Source: Chenopodium formosanum
Taxonomy: Eukaryota > Streptophyta > Magnoliopsida > Caryophyllales > Amaranthaceae
DNA length: 64,000 bases
Direction of reading: 5' to 3'
NCBI GenBank assembly: GCA_024500155.1
Contig: CM044879.1
Span: 9,119,572-9,183,571, forward strand
A model generated the notes under the pieces. That model was given only the letters and a program-made list of their open reading frames with translations, was not told where the DNA came from and did no database searches. Positions 9,095-21,663 of this stretch are shown here, piece by piece; position 1 is the first letter of the stretch; every line of letters begins with the position of its first letter. The position numbers and the translations under genes were made by a program.

Positions 9095-11261
9095 GAGTTA
9101 TCAGTTAGCCTCTTGCATTTACATATATTGAGTAATAATTCTTTGATAATCCACAATTTTAATTCAATTAGGAGGGAGAATAATTTAATTATGAGTCAAT
9201 TGTTATTTTAAATGTGATTTAACAATATAGAATCATTAAAGGTGTTTTATTTGCTCCATATTAGCCATCAATTTGATCCGTTTTTGCCCCAAATTAATCG
9301 AAAAAATTCGAACCCCTAAACCCTAATTTCGAAAATTTCGAATTTTAAACCCTAATTTGTGAAATTTTGTGTTTAAATTTTGATTTATTTCGATGGTAAT
9401 ATGTTTAAGGAATTTAATCTATTTGATTACATGTTAAAATTATGAATTTTTCATGATCAAATTATTTAATTTAAATGTTAAATTAAATTGGGGATTAATT
9501 TCATCAAGAACCTAATTTCAAAATTGAATGTGATTTAATTTTGGGATTAATAGGACCACATAAAGTTTAATTGATTTTTACAAAATATGTTTTGTTTTAA
9601 TTAATTAAAATTAAAAAAAAAGGGAAAGAACAGCAGCAGCACCGCGGCTGGGTGGCGCTGCCACGGTGGTGCCGCTGCTGGTGGTCCAGGAGGGAGGGGG
9701 CGGGGGTGGGTCAGGCAGCAAGGAGCAGCGCAGCAGTGCACCACCCCTTGCGTGTGCTGCTGCTGCTGTTCCTGCGTCACTGCAGGGGCAGCGCACACCG
9801 TAAGGTGTGCGGCCACTGTGGCCGGCTTCGGCTGGCCACACCACGGTGGCTGACGCGGCCTTTTTCAAAAAAAAAAAAAATAATTTATTTTTATTTTATT
9901 TTAAAAATAAAATCAGTTTTCAAATTTAAAAAAAAAAAATAATAAGAGGATAAGTTTAAATTTTGAAAAGATAATTAACAAATTTAAAGTTGTTATTTTT
10001 GTTAAGTTTTGGATAATTATGGAGCAAAAGATTCTATAAGGATAATAATTGATTAAATAATATGATTATCTCATAATTATTTATGGATAATAATTGATTT
10101 AAAATATGTGATTGGCAAGTAATTAGGATAGAATTCCTAAATTATTTAGGATAATCATGGAAAATAAATATGATTTATATTCCATAATTTCAAATAAGAT
10201 TTGATTCTATCTCATACCTAAATTGAAATATATGATATTTTATAATTGGTTATGATTAATATATGATATTATCTAATTACAGTAATTAATTAAAATATGA
10301 GATATTTATAGCCATGTTTCCTTCATTATGATCATCAGATGTTATAGTTTAGGAAAGCATGATGAGTGATTTATTATATGGCACTTTATAATATATGATA
10401 TTGTTTATTGCTATATATAGACTAGTATGGCCCATAGATTATAAAATACGATCTGCGCATCGTGATGTATTTTTGTAATCTAAATACGGTCTGCGTACCG
10501 TTGAGTATTTTGTAATTTATTTTATTTTATTTAAGTAGTAGATAGAATGGAATAAAATTATAGGTTGCAGTTGATCCAAAAACCAATGAAGTGAAGGCCC
10601 AATGGAGCAAGACGGATGAAATCCATGAAGGTCTAAGTGGGAGCTTTTTACTTTATTAGTTTTCTTAGGATTAAGGGGCCATACTATGTCATGTTTTATT
10701 GCATTAGTAGATTATGCATGTTTAGGTTTATTTATGTTGCTTGATGATGCGCTAGAGTTCACTATACTATCACAACATAATAAATCTAGATCCCAGTAAT
10801 ATTGATGCAGCTTTTCCAATTAAAAACCCGATGAAAACCTTGATCGTTTGTGATGGGTCAGCTCTCAGCAGAGCATCATATGATATCTTGGGGAAGTGGG
10901 GGTAGAACTGCATAACTACACTTTTAATTGGTTATATTCAACAAGGTTACCTAAATCGTTTAGAACCTTGAAGCTAAGAGTAATAATTAAACATGCGATG
11001 GTTAATTATTCAACCAAGAATTACAAGAGTTGTAATTAGTAAAGAGTTTACTCACCTTGAAAATGTAACGGTTGATGCGGAGCTTCACTCTGGTTAATTA
11101 TTGCACAAATAAAGGATCTTGGAATCATTTTATTCAATAGGGGTCAATTTAAAATTGAATAAAATGCTTTAAATTTACCAATAAATTCTAAATTACTTAT
11201 GGTACTTTAAATTTATTAAACATAATTATTGAATTTTGCCTCGTTTTGTTTTTGTTTGTAG

Positions 11262-11975
11262 ATGAATAACTTATATGACAACACAGATTTACCAATGAAA
11301 CTCAATTTAAGGCTTAATCTCAGAAACTACAGGCAATGGGAGGGCGAATTGAGAAATGTTCTCACAAGCTTCAAGCTTGATGCTCGCTTATATGTACCCG
11401 TTGAGAACAAGTGTGCTCCTGGTCAGGACCCTGAAATGCATGCAAAATTAGTTTTGGATGCAATAAAGGTCAAGAACCTAATACTGGAATCTATTCCAAA
11501 CTGTTGGTACAATAGGTTCAGACGGTATGAGGTGACCAACTTATATCAATGTCTTCGTGCTATCTGTAGGGGTGGCATGGGGGCATTGGGTAGAGGAGGT
11601 TCAAACGATCCACATGTAAGAGAGATCGTTAACTCGATCCCTCAGATTTACTATTCCTGGGCTGACAGTTTAAGGTATGAGACTTACCGGATTCATGGTA
11701 AGATAATGGCAAAGAAACTCTTACCTGGTCAGTCAGTGAGGAACCATGTCAATGAATTGGTTGATATGATCAACCAAATGGATGTCCTCGGGAAACCGAT
11801 CGATGATGACTTTGCGCGTGACATTATCTTGTTCTCGCTCCATGCTGGTTTTGACATTGTGAGACTTTCTCATAATGATGAGGGATCATCAGCGAATTTG
11901 ATCAATATCTTACTTAACCATGCTGAGGAGTACCTGATTAGGAGAGATTGCCAGTGCTTCTATTGTGGTGGATAG
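11262..11975 (+). CDS. gag: Ty1-copia Gag (copy B)
   Basis: The 237 residues are identical to copy A Gag, with the same amber codon at 11973-11975 inside the zinc knuckle. Because the 5' LTR is separated from it by about 0.7 kb of flank and the primer site is damaged, this copy cannot complete a normal replication cycle on its own. The LTR at 7622 could still drive transcription through the flank. Confidence 0.85.
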   Translation: MNNLYDNTDLPMKLNLRLNLRNYRQWEGELRNVLTSFKLDARLYVPVENKCAPGQDPEMHAKLVLDAIKVKNLILESIPNCWYNRFRRYEVTNLYQCLRAICRGGMGALGRGGSNDPHVREIVNSIPQIYYSWADSLRYETYRIHGKIMAKKLLPGQSVRNHVNELVDMINQMDVLGKPIDDDFARDIILFSLHAGFDIVRLSHNDEGSSANLINILLNHAEEYLIRRDCQCFYCGG

Positions 11976-13777
11976 CAAGTCCATACACCAGGGTGTCCCC
12001 ATTATACACCAGTGAAAACAGAAGGTAAGGTGTTACTTGATGTTTTTGTTGTAGAAATTAATCTTACTTCATCTTCCACTTGGGTATTTGATACCGGTTG
12101 TGGTGCTCATATCGTTAATGACGTGCAGGGCTTGAAAGAAAGTAGGAGGCTAGATCCAGGGGAAGTGACACTTCGAGTAGGAAATGGAGCAAAAGTTGCT
12201 GCACTTGCTATTGGGAGTTATCATTTGAGACTTCCTTCTGGATTAATTTTAGTACTTAATAACTGTTATTTCGTTCCCAGCATTACTAAAAACATTATTT
12301 CAGTTCCAGTTTTAGATACTGAAGGTTTTTCATTTGAAATAAGAGACAAACGTTGTTTTATTTCGAAAGAAAACATGTTATATGCTAATGCTAAGTTAAT
12401 TAATGGTTTGTATGTTTTGGAATATACAACTCATGTCTACAACATAGATCATAAAAAGCAGAAAACAGATGGTTCAAACCCAACTTACCTATGGCATTGT
12501 AGGCTTGGACATATTAACCAAAAGCGCATCCAGAAATTACATAAGGATGGACTCCTTTCTTCTTTTGATTATGAATCATTTGAAAACTGTGAGTCATGCT
12601 TGCTTGGGAAAATGACTAAGTCACCCTTTACGGGTGTAGGTGAAAGAGCTAGTGACCTTTTGGGACTCATACATACAGATGTGTGTGGACCAATGAGTTC
12701 AAAAGCCAGGGGTGGATATAATTACTTCATTACTTTCACTGATGATTTAAGTAGATATGGTTACATTTACTTAATGAAGCTCAAGTCGGAAGCCTTTGAA
12801 AAGTTCAAAGAATTCCAGAATGAAGTACAAAACCAGCTTGGGAAGACAATTAAGGCACTACGATCTGATCGTGGTGGCGAATATTTAACCCAAGAATTTG
12901 ATGAACATCTGATTAATTGTGGAATACTTTCACAATTAACCCCTCCAGGGACACCTCAATTAAATGGAGTGTCAGAAAGGAGAAATAGGACTCTACTAGA
13001 TATGGTTCGGTCCATGATGAGATTTACTGATCTTCCCATATCCTTTTGGGGATATGCATTAGGAGCAGCTTCCCGAGTACTAAACAGAAGCCCATCCAAA
13101 GCAGTTGAGAAGACACCATATGAATTATGGAAAGGAAAAGTTCCAAATTTGTCTTATCTCAAGATTTGGGGTTGTGAAGCCTATGTAAAACGTTTACAAA
13201 CAATAAACTACACCCTAAATCAGACAAGTGTTTCTTTGTGGGCTATCCTAAAGAAACACAAGGATATTACTTCTACAATTGCGAAGATAACAAAGTGTTT
13301 GTTGCTCGCAATGGTGTCTTTCTAGAAAAGGAATTTCTATCTAGAAAGCCAAGTGGGAGTAAAGTGGTTCTCGAAGAAATTCGAGACGAGCAACAAATGG
13401 ATGTGGATAACACCACATCAGAGGCGAGGGCGCATGAAACGATTAATCATGCGTCGGAGCAAGCTAATTCCACCAGCGAGACTCCTATCGTCCCACTTGA
13501 ATCTAATTCATGCGAAAATCTTCAAGGAGTTGGAGAGAAAATTTCTACTGTTGCTCCTACCCCACGTAGGTCTACCAGAATCAGAAACAAACAGTTTGTC
13601 GAGGTTCTGTTAACTGAGGATTCTGAAATCTTCTTATTGGAGAATGAGGAACCCACAACCTACAAGCAAGCTTTGGTGAGCCCCAACTCAGATAAATGGC
13701 TTGAGGCCATGAAATCCGAAATGGAGTCAATGTCTGAAAATAAAGTGTGGACCCTAGTTGACTTGCCTAATGGGTAA
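11976..13777 (+). pseudogene. pol: Ty1-copia protease-integrase, frameshifted (copy B)
   Basis: The protease DTG and the integrase HHCC and DDE residues are all present. However, a one-base deletion with an adjacent substitution near 13200-13204 shifts the frame in the C-terminal part of integrase. The shifted frame ends at 13325, while the original frame continues from 13238 to 13777. Copy A is unbroken here, so the lesion arose after the duplication. The FTDD motif is intact in this copy. Confidence 0.88.
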
Positions 13778-15219
13778 AACCCATTGGTTGCAAATGGGTC
13801 TACAAGATTAAAACAGACAAGGATGGAAATGCCTACATCCATAAAGCAAGACTAGTTGCAAAAGGGTTCAGACAGATTCATGGTATTGACTATGATGAAA
13901 CTTTTTCCCCAGTAGCAATGCTTAAGTCTATTCGGATTCTTCTAGCGATCGCCGCATTTTTCGATTACGAAATATGGCAGATGGATGTCAAAACCGCATT
14001 CTTGAATGGGTTCTTGAAGGAGGAAGTGTATATGACACAACTTGAGGGTTTTGAAGATCCAGAAAATCCTAGAAAGGTATGCAAGCTTGAGAAATCCATT
14101 TATGGATTAAAGCAGGCATCCAGGAGTTGGAATCTTCGTTTTGATGAAGCAATCAAAAGGTTTGATTTTGTCAAAAGTGAAGAGGAACCTTGTGTATACA
14201 AGAAGTTTAGTGGGAGCAGCATAGTCTTCTTAGTCTTGTATGTGGATGACATACTTCTCATGGGAAATGACATACCAATGCTTGAGTCAGTCAAGGAATG
14301 GTTGAAAAGTTGTTTTTCCATGAAAGACTTAGGAGAGGCCGAATACATATTGGGGATCAAAATCCATCGAGATAGGTCTCGAAGGATGATTGGACTAAGT
14401 CAAGAGACTTATATTGATAAGGTTCTTGACAGGTTCGAGATGACGAACTCCAAGAGAGGTTTTCTCCCCATGTCCCATGGCATTACGCTCAGTAAATCTC
14501 AATGCCCGGTTATGCCAGATGAGATGAGACGTATGGCTATCATTCCTTATGCTTCTGCAATAGGATCGATAATGTATGCCATGATTTGTACAAGGCCGGA
14601 TGTTGCATATGCTCTAAGCATGTGCAGCAGGTTTCAGGCAAATCCAGATGAAGCACACTGGACAGCTGCCAAGAACATCCTTAAGTACTTGAGAAGGACG
14701 AAAGGAATGTTTCTAGTGTATGGTGGCGAAGATGAATTGGTTGTCAAAGGTTATACGGATGCGAGTTTCCAAACAGACAGGGATGACTTCAGATCTCAAT
14801 CTGGATACATTTTCTGTCTGAATGGAGGAGCAGTGAGCTGGAAGAGTTCGAAGCAAAGCACTGTCGCAGACTCTACGACAGAATCAGAGTATTTGGCTGC
14901 TGTTGAAGCAGCTAAGGAAGCTGTTTGGATAAAGAAGTTCCTGACTGAGCTGGATATCGTACCAAGTGCTCAAAAGGGTATCGAAATATACTGTGACAAT
15001 AATGGAGCTATTGCTCAATCAAAGGAAGCTAGGTCACACTTCAAATCCAAACATGTAGAGAGGAAATTTCACCTCATTCGAGAGATCGTTGACAGAGGAG
15101 ATGTCAAGATGAGCAAAATTCACACGGATGAGAACATCGCTGATCCGCTTACTAAACCCCTTCCAATGCCTAAGCATGAGAAGCATACTAGTGCAACTGG
15201 ATTGAAGCGAATGGTGTAA
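13778..15219 (+). CDS. pol: Ty1-copia reverse transcriptase-RNase H (copy B)
   Basis: It is identical to copy A apart from one Asn to Ser change before the YVDD region. Catalytic YVDD and the RNase H acidic residues are present. It begins just after the same TAA/frame break as in copy A; the first ATG in frame is at 13918. Confidence 0.9.
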
Positions 15220-16044
15220 TTAGAAGTTGTTATTTGTTTTGAGAAAATAAATTACATATGTAATACATTCATTTGCAGAATTATGTTTAATCAGAAATTA
15301 TATTTTCTCTTATTTAATTGTGGTTTCAATATTAAATAAAATGTCCAAAATAATTATGGATTGATGGGCTCATCAGGTTATCTATTTTAGAGACCTGGTG
15401 TATGAAACCCCACAGGTGAACAAAATCCACATATTATTTAAGTTCCTAGTTCGAAATCATTAAAGTGGACATAAATGATTTCAATGAATGGACTAGCATG
15501 TAAGATTGATTGGATAGCTCGGTTTCATGGGCTATAGGAGCATAGTGATAATGCTCGGTCAATCACATGGATATGCATGAATGATGCAGGATCGAACTAT
15601 AGACCTACTTTGAAGTTCAAGTATAGAACTTCCGGATATATTAGTGGATTCCTTTGACATGAGTGGAACATTGGTTTCATTCAATGGATGATTTAACTGT
15701 GGTACATTCAAACGTCTTCCCGTAACTGGAGATTATAAAGGGTGTTTCCTGGTTATTTAAGAAGTTGAGTGGGAGTTTTGGTTGCCACAAGATTGGATAG
15801 AGTCTTCCTATTAAATTAGGAATGTGTCATGTTTTGGCCTCTTGAAGAGGGAGAATTCAGAAAATGCATGGCCGTGCTCAAATGTGTTATATAGTAACCA
15901 TTTGTTTTGTAATTCTAACTCGGATTTCAAGAAATGATTTGTAGATTAATATAGATTACATAAGATGCAATCATATTATCAAATCGACACAAAATGACTT
16001 AAGGAATTTGAATATTGCGCACTTGTCTCAGACAAGTGGGAGAT

Positions 16045-16833
16045 TGAAGGAATTGTGTCTTCGATAAGTGTAATTACTAGATATATCAAGGATCACTATT
16101 ATGGAGATAATAAGTTCATTCTATTGGGGCGTCATCCTCTGTTGCTAGACTATGAGAGATGATCTTTGGGCTAGTCAAATAGCCCAAAGCCTTTTAGAAT
16201 GGATTCTATATTGGTCACACACAAGGGTATTGGGTTAAGCAAGTTAGAGGCCCATTAATGGGCCTCATGAGCAATCAATTAGTCATAAGAATGAGTGGGC
16301 TAAGTATATTTTGAGTGGGATAAGGAAGTGGGCTTGGATTTTGACTTGGGCTATTATTTAGAGATGTGATCTATAAATAATAGCCTTGCCTAGGGTTGAA
16401 TACACAAGTCACAATTGACAATACAGTGAATTGTGAATCAAGCAACCATCATCCAAGAGCCCTCATCCTCCCTCTCTCACACGCACGCCTCTCCTCCCCT
16501 CTCACCCACGGCCGGCCACCCCTAGTGGCCACGTGGTGTTGCGCGGTGGTTCTTGCCTGGTTGATCGTTCGTCCATCTCCGTAGAAGGTCGATAGAAGTG
16601 TTCTTTCGCGACTAACTAGCATTAGTGGAGGTCTTAATCTGTGCCCGTGGACCAAGTAGAGGAATCGCATTTGAGGTTCTTTATCTCCCCATTGTTCTTG
16701 CTCAATCATCGTGGAATCACGCTTCAAAGGTATAATTCTTACTTCTTTATGTGTTATGCATGAGATCCTTGGTTTGGTGCTATATGAATATGATTCATGT
16801 TAATTCCGCGTTTAGTACCTATAATCTCCTACA
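16045..16833 (+). repeat. Right LTR of the copia array (789 bp)
   Basis: It starts TGAAGGAATTG after the tract AAGTGGGAGA and ends CCTACA, followed by unique flank starting ATTTG. It is nearly identical to 7622-8410. Confidence 0.93.
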
Positions 16834-18386
16834 ATTTGTTGTGTAGTTAATTATGGATGGGTATTGGCAATTTTGGATGGGTTATTGAATATTGATTGTG
16901 AATGGGTTGTTGATTGGGGCATGAAACTAATTTGAGTTGATTTTGTGTTGGTTTGATTTTTTTTTTAACTTACTTTTTTTTCGTCCTAATGTGGAATAAG
17001 CATGGTTATTGATTTTTTTTTGTCACTTTCTGTAATTTTAGCTTATTTAATTTCGTATGATTTTTTTTTTACTTCCTGTTTCCAGTTTATTATTCTATTT
17101 TTTTCCTTCTGTTTTATCTTCTCTTTTATTCATTTAAAGTTTCTGTTTTCATCATTATAATTCTATTTTATCATTTTATTTAATTTTTATTATTCTATTT
17201 TAGTATTTTTATCATTCTGTTTTCATTTATATTTTCTGTTTTTATTTTTATTATTCTGTTTTTGTATGTGGAATTCTGTTATCAATCTTATTATTCTATT
17301 GATTTGATATATATATAATAAAGAGAATTTTGACTTTAACCACCTCACAAAAGCACAAAAATTCCTTTTACCACCTCCAAATCCAAAAGTTTTATTTTAC
17401 CACTTCATAAAAGAAATAAAGATAGGTTTTACCACCACAACCTAACACCGGTGACAGAAAGTTGATGTGGGCCCCCTAGTAACGACTACTTTTTCAAATT
17501 TATCCAATTCTTCCTCGATTTTCAGGTTTAAATGATCTAGCCTCACCATTTTCTTTAAAAAAAAACCCATTGAATCCTTTTTTTTTTTTTTTGCAAATTT
17601 CTTCTTAAAACCTCAAATTCGCTATACCGTGTCAATCCTAGCATCCAGTTGTTCTAGATTTGTGCTCATTTAACAAAGTCCATTAAGACAGAAATTGGAA
17701 AGAGGTACGAATTTCAGCTAAATCGCAAATACCATGAATTAGTATGCATTGTTTCGCAATTTTTGTCTTAATTATGTTGCAATTGTTATGTTAGTGTCAA
17801 TCAGGGTTCGCAAATTGGATATGAATTATGAATTGAGCCCCAATTTCAGATTTTAAAGATTAGGATTCATGTTAGTGTCAATGAAATTGGGGGGTTTTTG
17901 AAATTACAATTGTTTAATGTAATTAGGGTTTGGAAATGGTAATTGTGTTCAATTAGAAGTAATTTTGATGCTGGTGCTTGTCAATTGCAGTAGGAAATTG
18001 TTGCGTTGTTGCGAAATTGTGGTCCCAAGTCTTCCCCTATGTGAAAAGCGAGTGATGAATGTGAGACTTAGGGTTTAACTTTTTACCGAGAGAAAGAACT
18101 GAAAATGAGAGGAGAGAGAGGGGTTGAATTTCAGAAAAAAATTGATGAAGGGAGGTGAGAAATTGACGACAATTCAGTGGGGAAGGTGAGAAAAAGAAGA
18201 GAGATAGGGAAATCGGGTTTTTAGTCTTAAACTAGTTTGTGGACCCGAGCGATGCCCCGGATTTTTACATGCATGGAACTGATCATTAATTTATGTTGTA
18301 ATTTATGATTAAAATTTGTTGTAATTAAATTTGTTGTTCATGTTGTTATTTTCTACATATTAATATTTTGTATTCAAAAGATTATA

Positions 18387-18477
18387 CTACCTCCGGTCCA
18401 ATTCACTCGCAACAAAGGAATATTTTATGTCTCACAAATAATACCCCTTTGTTGCGAGTAAATTGGACCGGAGGTAG
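18387..18477. mobile_element. Stowaway MITE
   Basis: Terminal inverted repeats CTACCTCCGGTCCAATT...GGACCGGAGGTAG are flanked by TA on both sides. The 91-bp element is almost fully palindromic. Confidence 0.88.
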
Positions 18478-18485
18478 TATAAAAA

Positions 18486-18553
18486 CTGACATAGCTCAGT
18501 GGCAAAACACTTAATTTTAGAATTAGAGGTTATGATTTCAAATCTTGTGATGA
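18486..18553 (+). other. tRNA-like (SINE head-like) remnant
   Basis: TAGCTCAGTGG at 18492-18502 fits a pol III A box, and GGTTATGATTTCAAATC about 25 bases later resembles a decayed B box. It ends near a T run. Stem pairing is poor, so this is not a functional tRNA gene; a tRNA-derived SINE fragment is more likely. Confidence 0.4.
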
Positions 18554-18949
18554 GCATTTTTTTTTATTATTATTGTAAGTGAATGACATATAGTGAAGAC
18601 AAATGGAAGGAAGAGACACGTGGCATTATGAATAAATTCATGGGTGATGTGGCGTAGTGAGGGGAGCTTACGTGACACGTAGACGTTGTTAGAAACGCCT
18701 TTTAATATATTAGTATAGATGTGGAGGGAAATGTAAACTTGTGGGCCCCACATCAACTTTCTGTCATCGGAGTTAGGTTGTGGTGGTAAAGCCTATCTTT
18801 ATTTTTTTTTTTATGAGGTGGTAAAGTAAACCTTTTGGATAGGGAGGTGGTAAAAACAATTTTTGTGTTTTTGTGAGGTGATAAAAGTCAAAATAACCTA
18901 TAATATATGTGATATGTAATTATGTTATTGCATTATTTTTGTTTTGTAG

Positions 18950-19029
18950 GAATGAAAGACTTGATTTTGGAACAACCGACGATTGTTATTGATGAGACAA
19001 TTGAAATATCAGATCTCACAAGTGAATGA
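18950..19029 (+). other. Possible terminal exon fragment
   Basis: A good acceptor (TTTTGTTTTGTAG) is followed by an open stretch reading MKDLILEQPTIVIDETIEIS... to TGA at 19027-19029, then AT-rich sequence resembling a 3' UTR. I recognise no family. It may be the last exon of a gene whose upstream part is displaced by the insertions to the left. Confidence 0.25.
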
Positions 19030-19269
19030 ATTGAAGCCCTCTAATTTTGTTTGTTGTGTGGCTTTGTGCCATTATATATACTTTATATGTTTTGAAGTTA
19101 TGTAACTAAAGACTCAAAAACTTTGTATTCTTGTCCTTAAACTCTAGTTAAGATTTATTTTTATTATTTTTTTTATTTAACTTTGATTCGTAGTCTATAT
19201 CTGTAAGTTATTGTAGCCTTTGCAGGTATTGCATGATATAAATTGTAGGTTTTGCATGATATAAATACA

Positions 19270-19336
19270 ATAGGTTTTTTTTTTTTAAAAAAATGCAACA
19301 GTCTTTTTTTTTTTTTAATTAAAAAAAAAAATGCAA

Positions 19337-19390
<54 letters not shown>
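19270..19390. repeat. T/A homopolymer block with repeated aaatgcaacag
   Basis: T-runs and A-runs are separated by two aaaaatgcaacag motifs, with 36 T at 19341-19376 directly followed by 14 A. No coding content. Confidence 0.8.
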
Positions 19391-19454
19391 GGAAAATTTG
19401 TCTAGGAAAACCTTTTAACAAACAATTTTTGTCTAGGATAACCTTTTAAAATTT

Positions 19455-20679
19455 TTTTAGTTGAGGCGATTAATACAAGGGGGGGTGAATTGTATGGAGT
19501 TCCTATTAACTACTTTTGCGGAATAATAAAATAATGCATATAGGAACATGCAAAGACACACAGATTTTACGAGGAAACCTTCCAGGGCCCAACTGGAAGT
19601 AAAACCTCGACCCTACCTTAGGGATTTCAAACACAAACCACTTCACTATAATAGCGAAAACACCAAGTTACAACCTATTATCCACAGACCTTTACTCACA
19701 AGTTCTACACTGAACTTGCTATTCGATAGGACCCTATCCTACCCAATCTAAGTCCCACACTTAGATTCACTTGTACTACCAAAGTAAAAAACTCTCAGCT
19801 TCACACTAGAAGCTTACATAACCTGTATGCAATGTAAAAATAACAAACTTACCCAAATAACCCAAACCAATACAAGTATATGACACCTAGTATATGATAG
19901 GCAAGCTATGCACAAAATCCGAAACTAATATGACAAGTTAGAAGCTTGGTAAACATACTCGATTAATGCTCTATGATTTCTCCACGCATAACTCACACAA
20001 ACCTTAAACCATTTCGATCTCTAGTATTTATACAAGTATAACTTGTATAGAATGTAGGTATTCTAAAAGATAAATAAGTTAACTTAACTTACCTTTAAAA
20101 CACGGTTTTTAGTAAATCATTTTAGAAGAAAATATTTTCCGGAAAATAAGATAGAAAGATATTGTTAAAAAGAATCATATCTTTTTAACAAACCGATTTT
20201 AAGAAATAAAACATTTTAGAAAATCTTTTTCGAAAATCAATCTTTTATATTTTCCTTATTATTTATGTACCAAGGTGACTTGCCACGGTTCTAATAAATC
20301 TCGTGCATTAACCTACTTAACATATTAACAATAATCTAGAAGATAAAAACATAGCAAAATTGAATTGCTGCTCTGCGCTTCTGTACAGGTAGGTTACTTG
20401 GGCTCCACGCAGACTAAGTTCCTTCAGGGATCTTAGCTTGCTGTCTTCAAGTTCTTGTTAGGGAACGTTTCTGTTAAGGAACTCAATTCTTGTTAGAGAA
20501 TTCTTCTTCTTCTCTGTTAAATTTTTGTATAAAGATCTCTTCATATCTTCCAAGTTCAAGTTACCTTTTCCATCACCACGATCAACTTCACCTAAACTAA
20601 TTTAAACACTTAAAAAACTTTATTAGATGAGTTTGATTTAGTTTAAGTTCATCATCATCAAAACCTTTAAGCTTCAACA
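19455..20679 (-). repeat. Solo LTR (minus strand), copia-like
   Basis: This 1225-bp sequence matches 29368-30597 in inverse orientation, starting (on minus) TGTTGAAGC and ending near CAACTAA. It is inserted in the left TIR of the surrounding MULE, with a weak 5-bp duplication (aattt/aatta). It is more diverged at its ends than the plus-strand copy, so probably older. Confidence 0.8.
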
Positions 20680-21219
20680 AATTATCTTGGCACAGTCAGA
20701 CCCTATTATAATTTTTCTTTGTTAATGACCACAACCCCCACTTTCAGGCGTTGACCCACCAGAATTCGGCGTTGACCCTCATGTGGCTTGCACGTGACCC
20801 TTATTTATGCTAATTGAACCCCACCGTCATCATTGACCACGACCATAATCACCAACCACCATAAGAACCACCGCACCAGACCACCAACACAATGAACACC
20901 TTCGACACCTTCGACACCAACACCAAGGCCACCATAAACACCTTCGACATCAAACCGTTATAACCACCAATCTTCTTTATTGCCACCACCACCACCCGCA
21001 TTCTTCTTTGTCTCAATTAAGAATCTCTAATCCACACAAAAGAGAGAGAAATGGGTTTGCAATCTTAGAAAAACAACTTAAATCGATCAGATCTAAAGCT
21101 AGGTTTGATATTTTTGTGGTGGATTTTGATTTCCTGCGGTCTACAGGGAGGGTGAGTGAGGTGGGTTGAATTCCTACCGTCGGGTGGCTTTTGATTTGCT
21201 GCGAGGAGGGTGATTGTAG

Positions 21220-21475
21220 GGTAGGGTTTCAAGATTTTGCTAGTGGTAGGGTTTTGGGATTTGGTGGTGGGTTTTAGGTGGTGGCGTGGTTTTAGATTTT
21301 GTTGGTGGTGGGTTTTAGGTGGTGACAAGGTTTTGGATTTCGCTGGTGGTTGGTTTTAGGTGGTGGTGGTGGGATTTCGAATTTCCTTGGTGGTGGGGTT
21401 TTAGATTTTGCTGGTGGTAGGGTTTCGGATTTCGCTGATGGTGGGTTTTAGGTGGTGGTGGGGTTTCTAGTGGTG
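21220..21475 (+). repeat. Degenerate G/T-rich minisatellite
   Basis: Imperfect units of about 25-30 bp built on ggttttagattttgctggtg and ggtggtgggttttagg repeat within the MULE interior. Minus-strand open frames here are low-complexity Pro/His/Lys repeats and are not called. Confidence 0.7.
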
Positions 21476-21663
21476 GTTCGAGTGGAGTATGTGGTGAAGG
21501 GGTGTCAACTAACACCGGATTCCAGTGGGTCAACGCTTGAAAGTGGGGGTTGCTCGTCGTTAACAAAAAAAAATTATAATAAGGACTGAATTTGCCAAGA
21601 AAATTTTAAAAGGTTGTCCTACACAAAAAAATGTCTTTTAAAAGGTTGTTCTAGACAAATATT

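Larger units (their letters stand above)
9095..16833 (+). mobile_element. Ty1-copia copy B: internal region plus 3' LTR, no own 5' LTR
   Basis: It is offset 8423 bp from copy A and almost identical to it. It begins inside the primer binding site and is not preceded by an LTR; the sequence before it is genomic flank. A single LTR cannot be gained this way by retrotransposition, so a tandem duplication of internal region, LTR and flank is the simplest explanation. Unique to copy B is a one-base deletion in integrase near 13201. Confidence 0.88.
18232..18719 (-). mobile_element. Non-autonomous Helitron
   Basis: On the minus strand it begins TCTATACTAATATATTAAAA and ends in CTAG, preceded by a GC-rich near-palindrome (ccgg...gcatcgctcggg type). 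It lies between A and T, as Helitrons do. It contains a Stowaway MITE and a tRNA-like stretch and has no helicase gene. Confidence 0.7.
17323..18897. mobile_element. MULE-like element with about 160-bp terminal inverted repeats
   Basis: The left end (TTTTGACTTTAACCACCTC, then ACCACC blocks and GTGACAGAAAGTTGATGTGGGC) is matched in inverse orientation at 18730-18890. The flanks carry similar AT-rich nonamers, so a 9-bp target duplication is plausible but not exact. The interior is non-coding plant sequence with a nested Helitron. No transposase was seen. Confidence 0.7.
19391..21663. mobile_element. MULE-like element interrupted by a solo LTR
   Basis: The left TIR (GGAAAATTTGTCTAGG, AACCTTTTAA, then after the LTR insertion cagtcagaccctattataat and cccccactttcaggcgttgac) matches the right end at 21510-21663 in inverse order, including the bases on both sides of the LTR insertion. 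The interior carries GC-rich captured-looking DNA. A clear target duplication was not found. Confidence 0.75.

Noticed and set aside
21065..21566. Pro/His/Lys-rich minus-strand proteins
   Set aside because: Translation of a degenerate minisatellite within a MULE.
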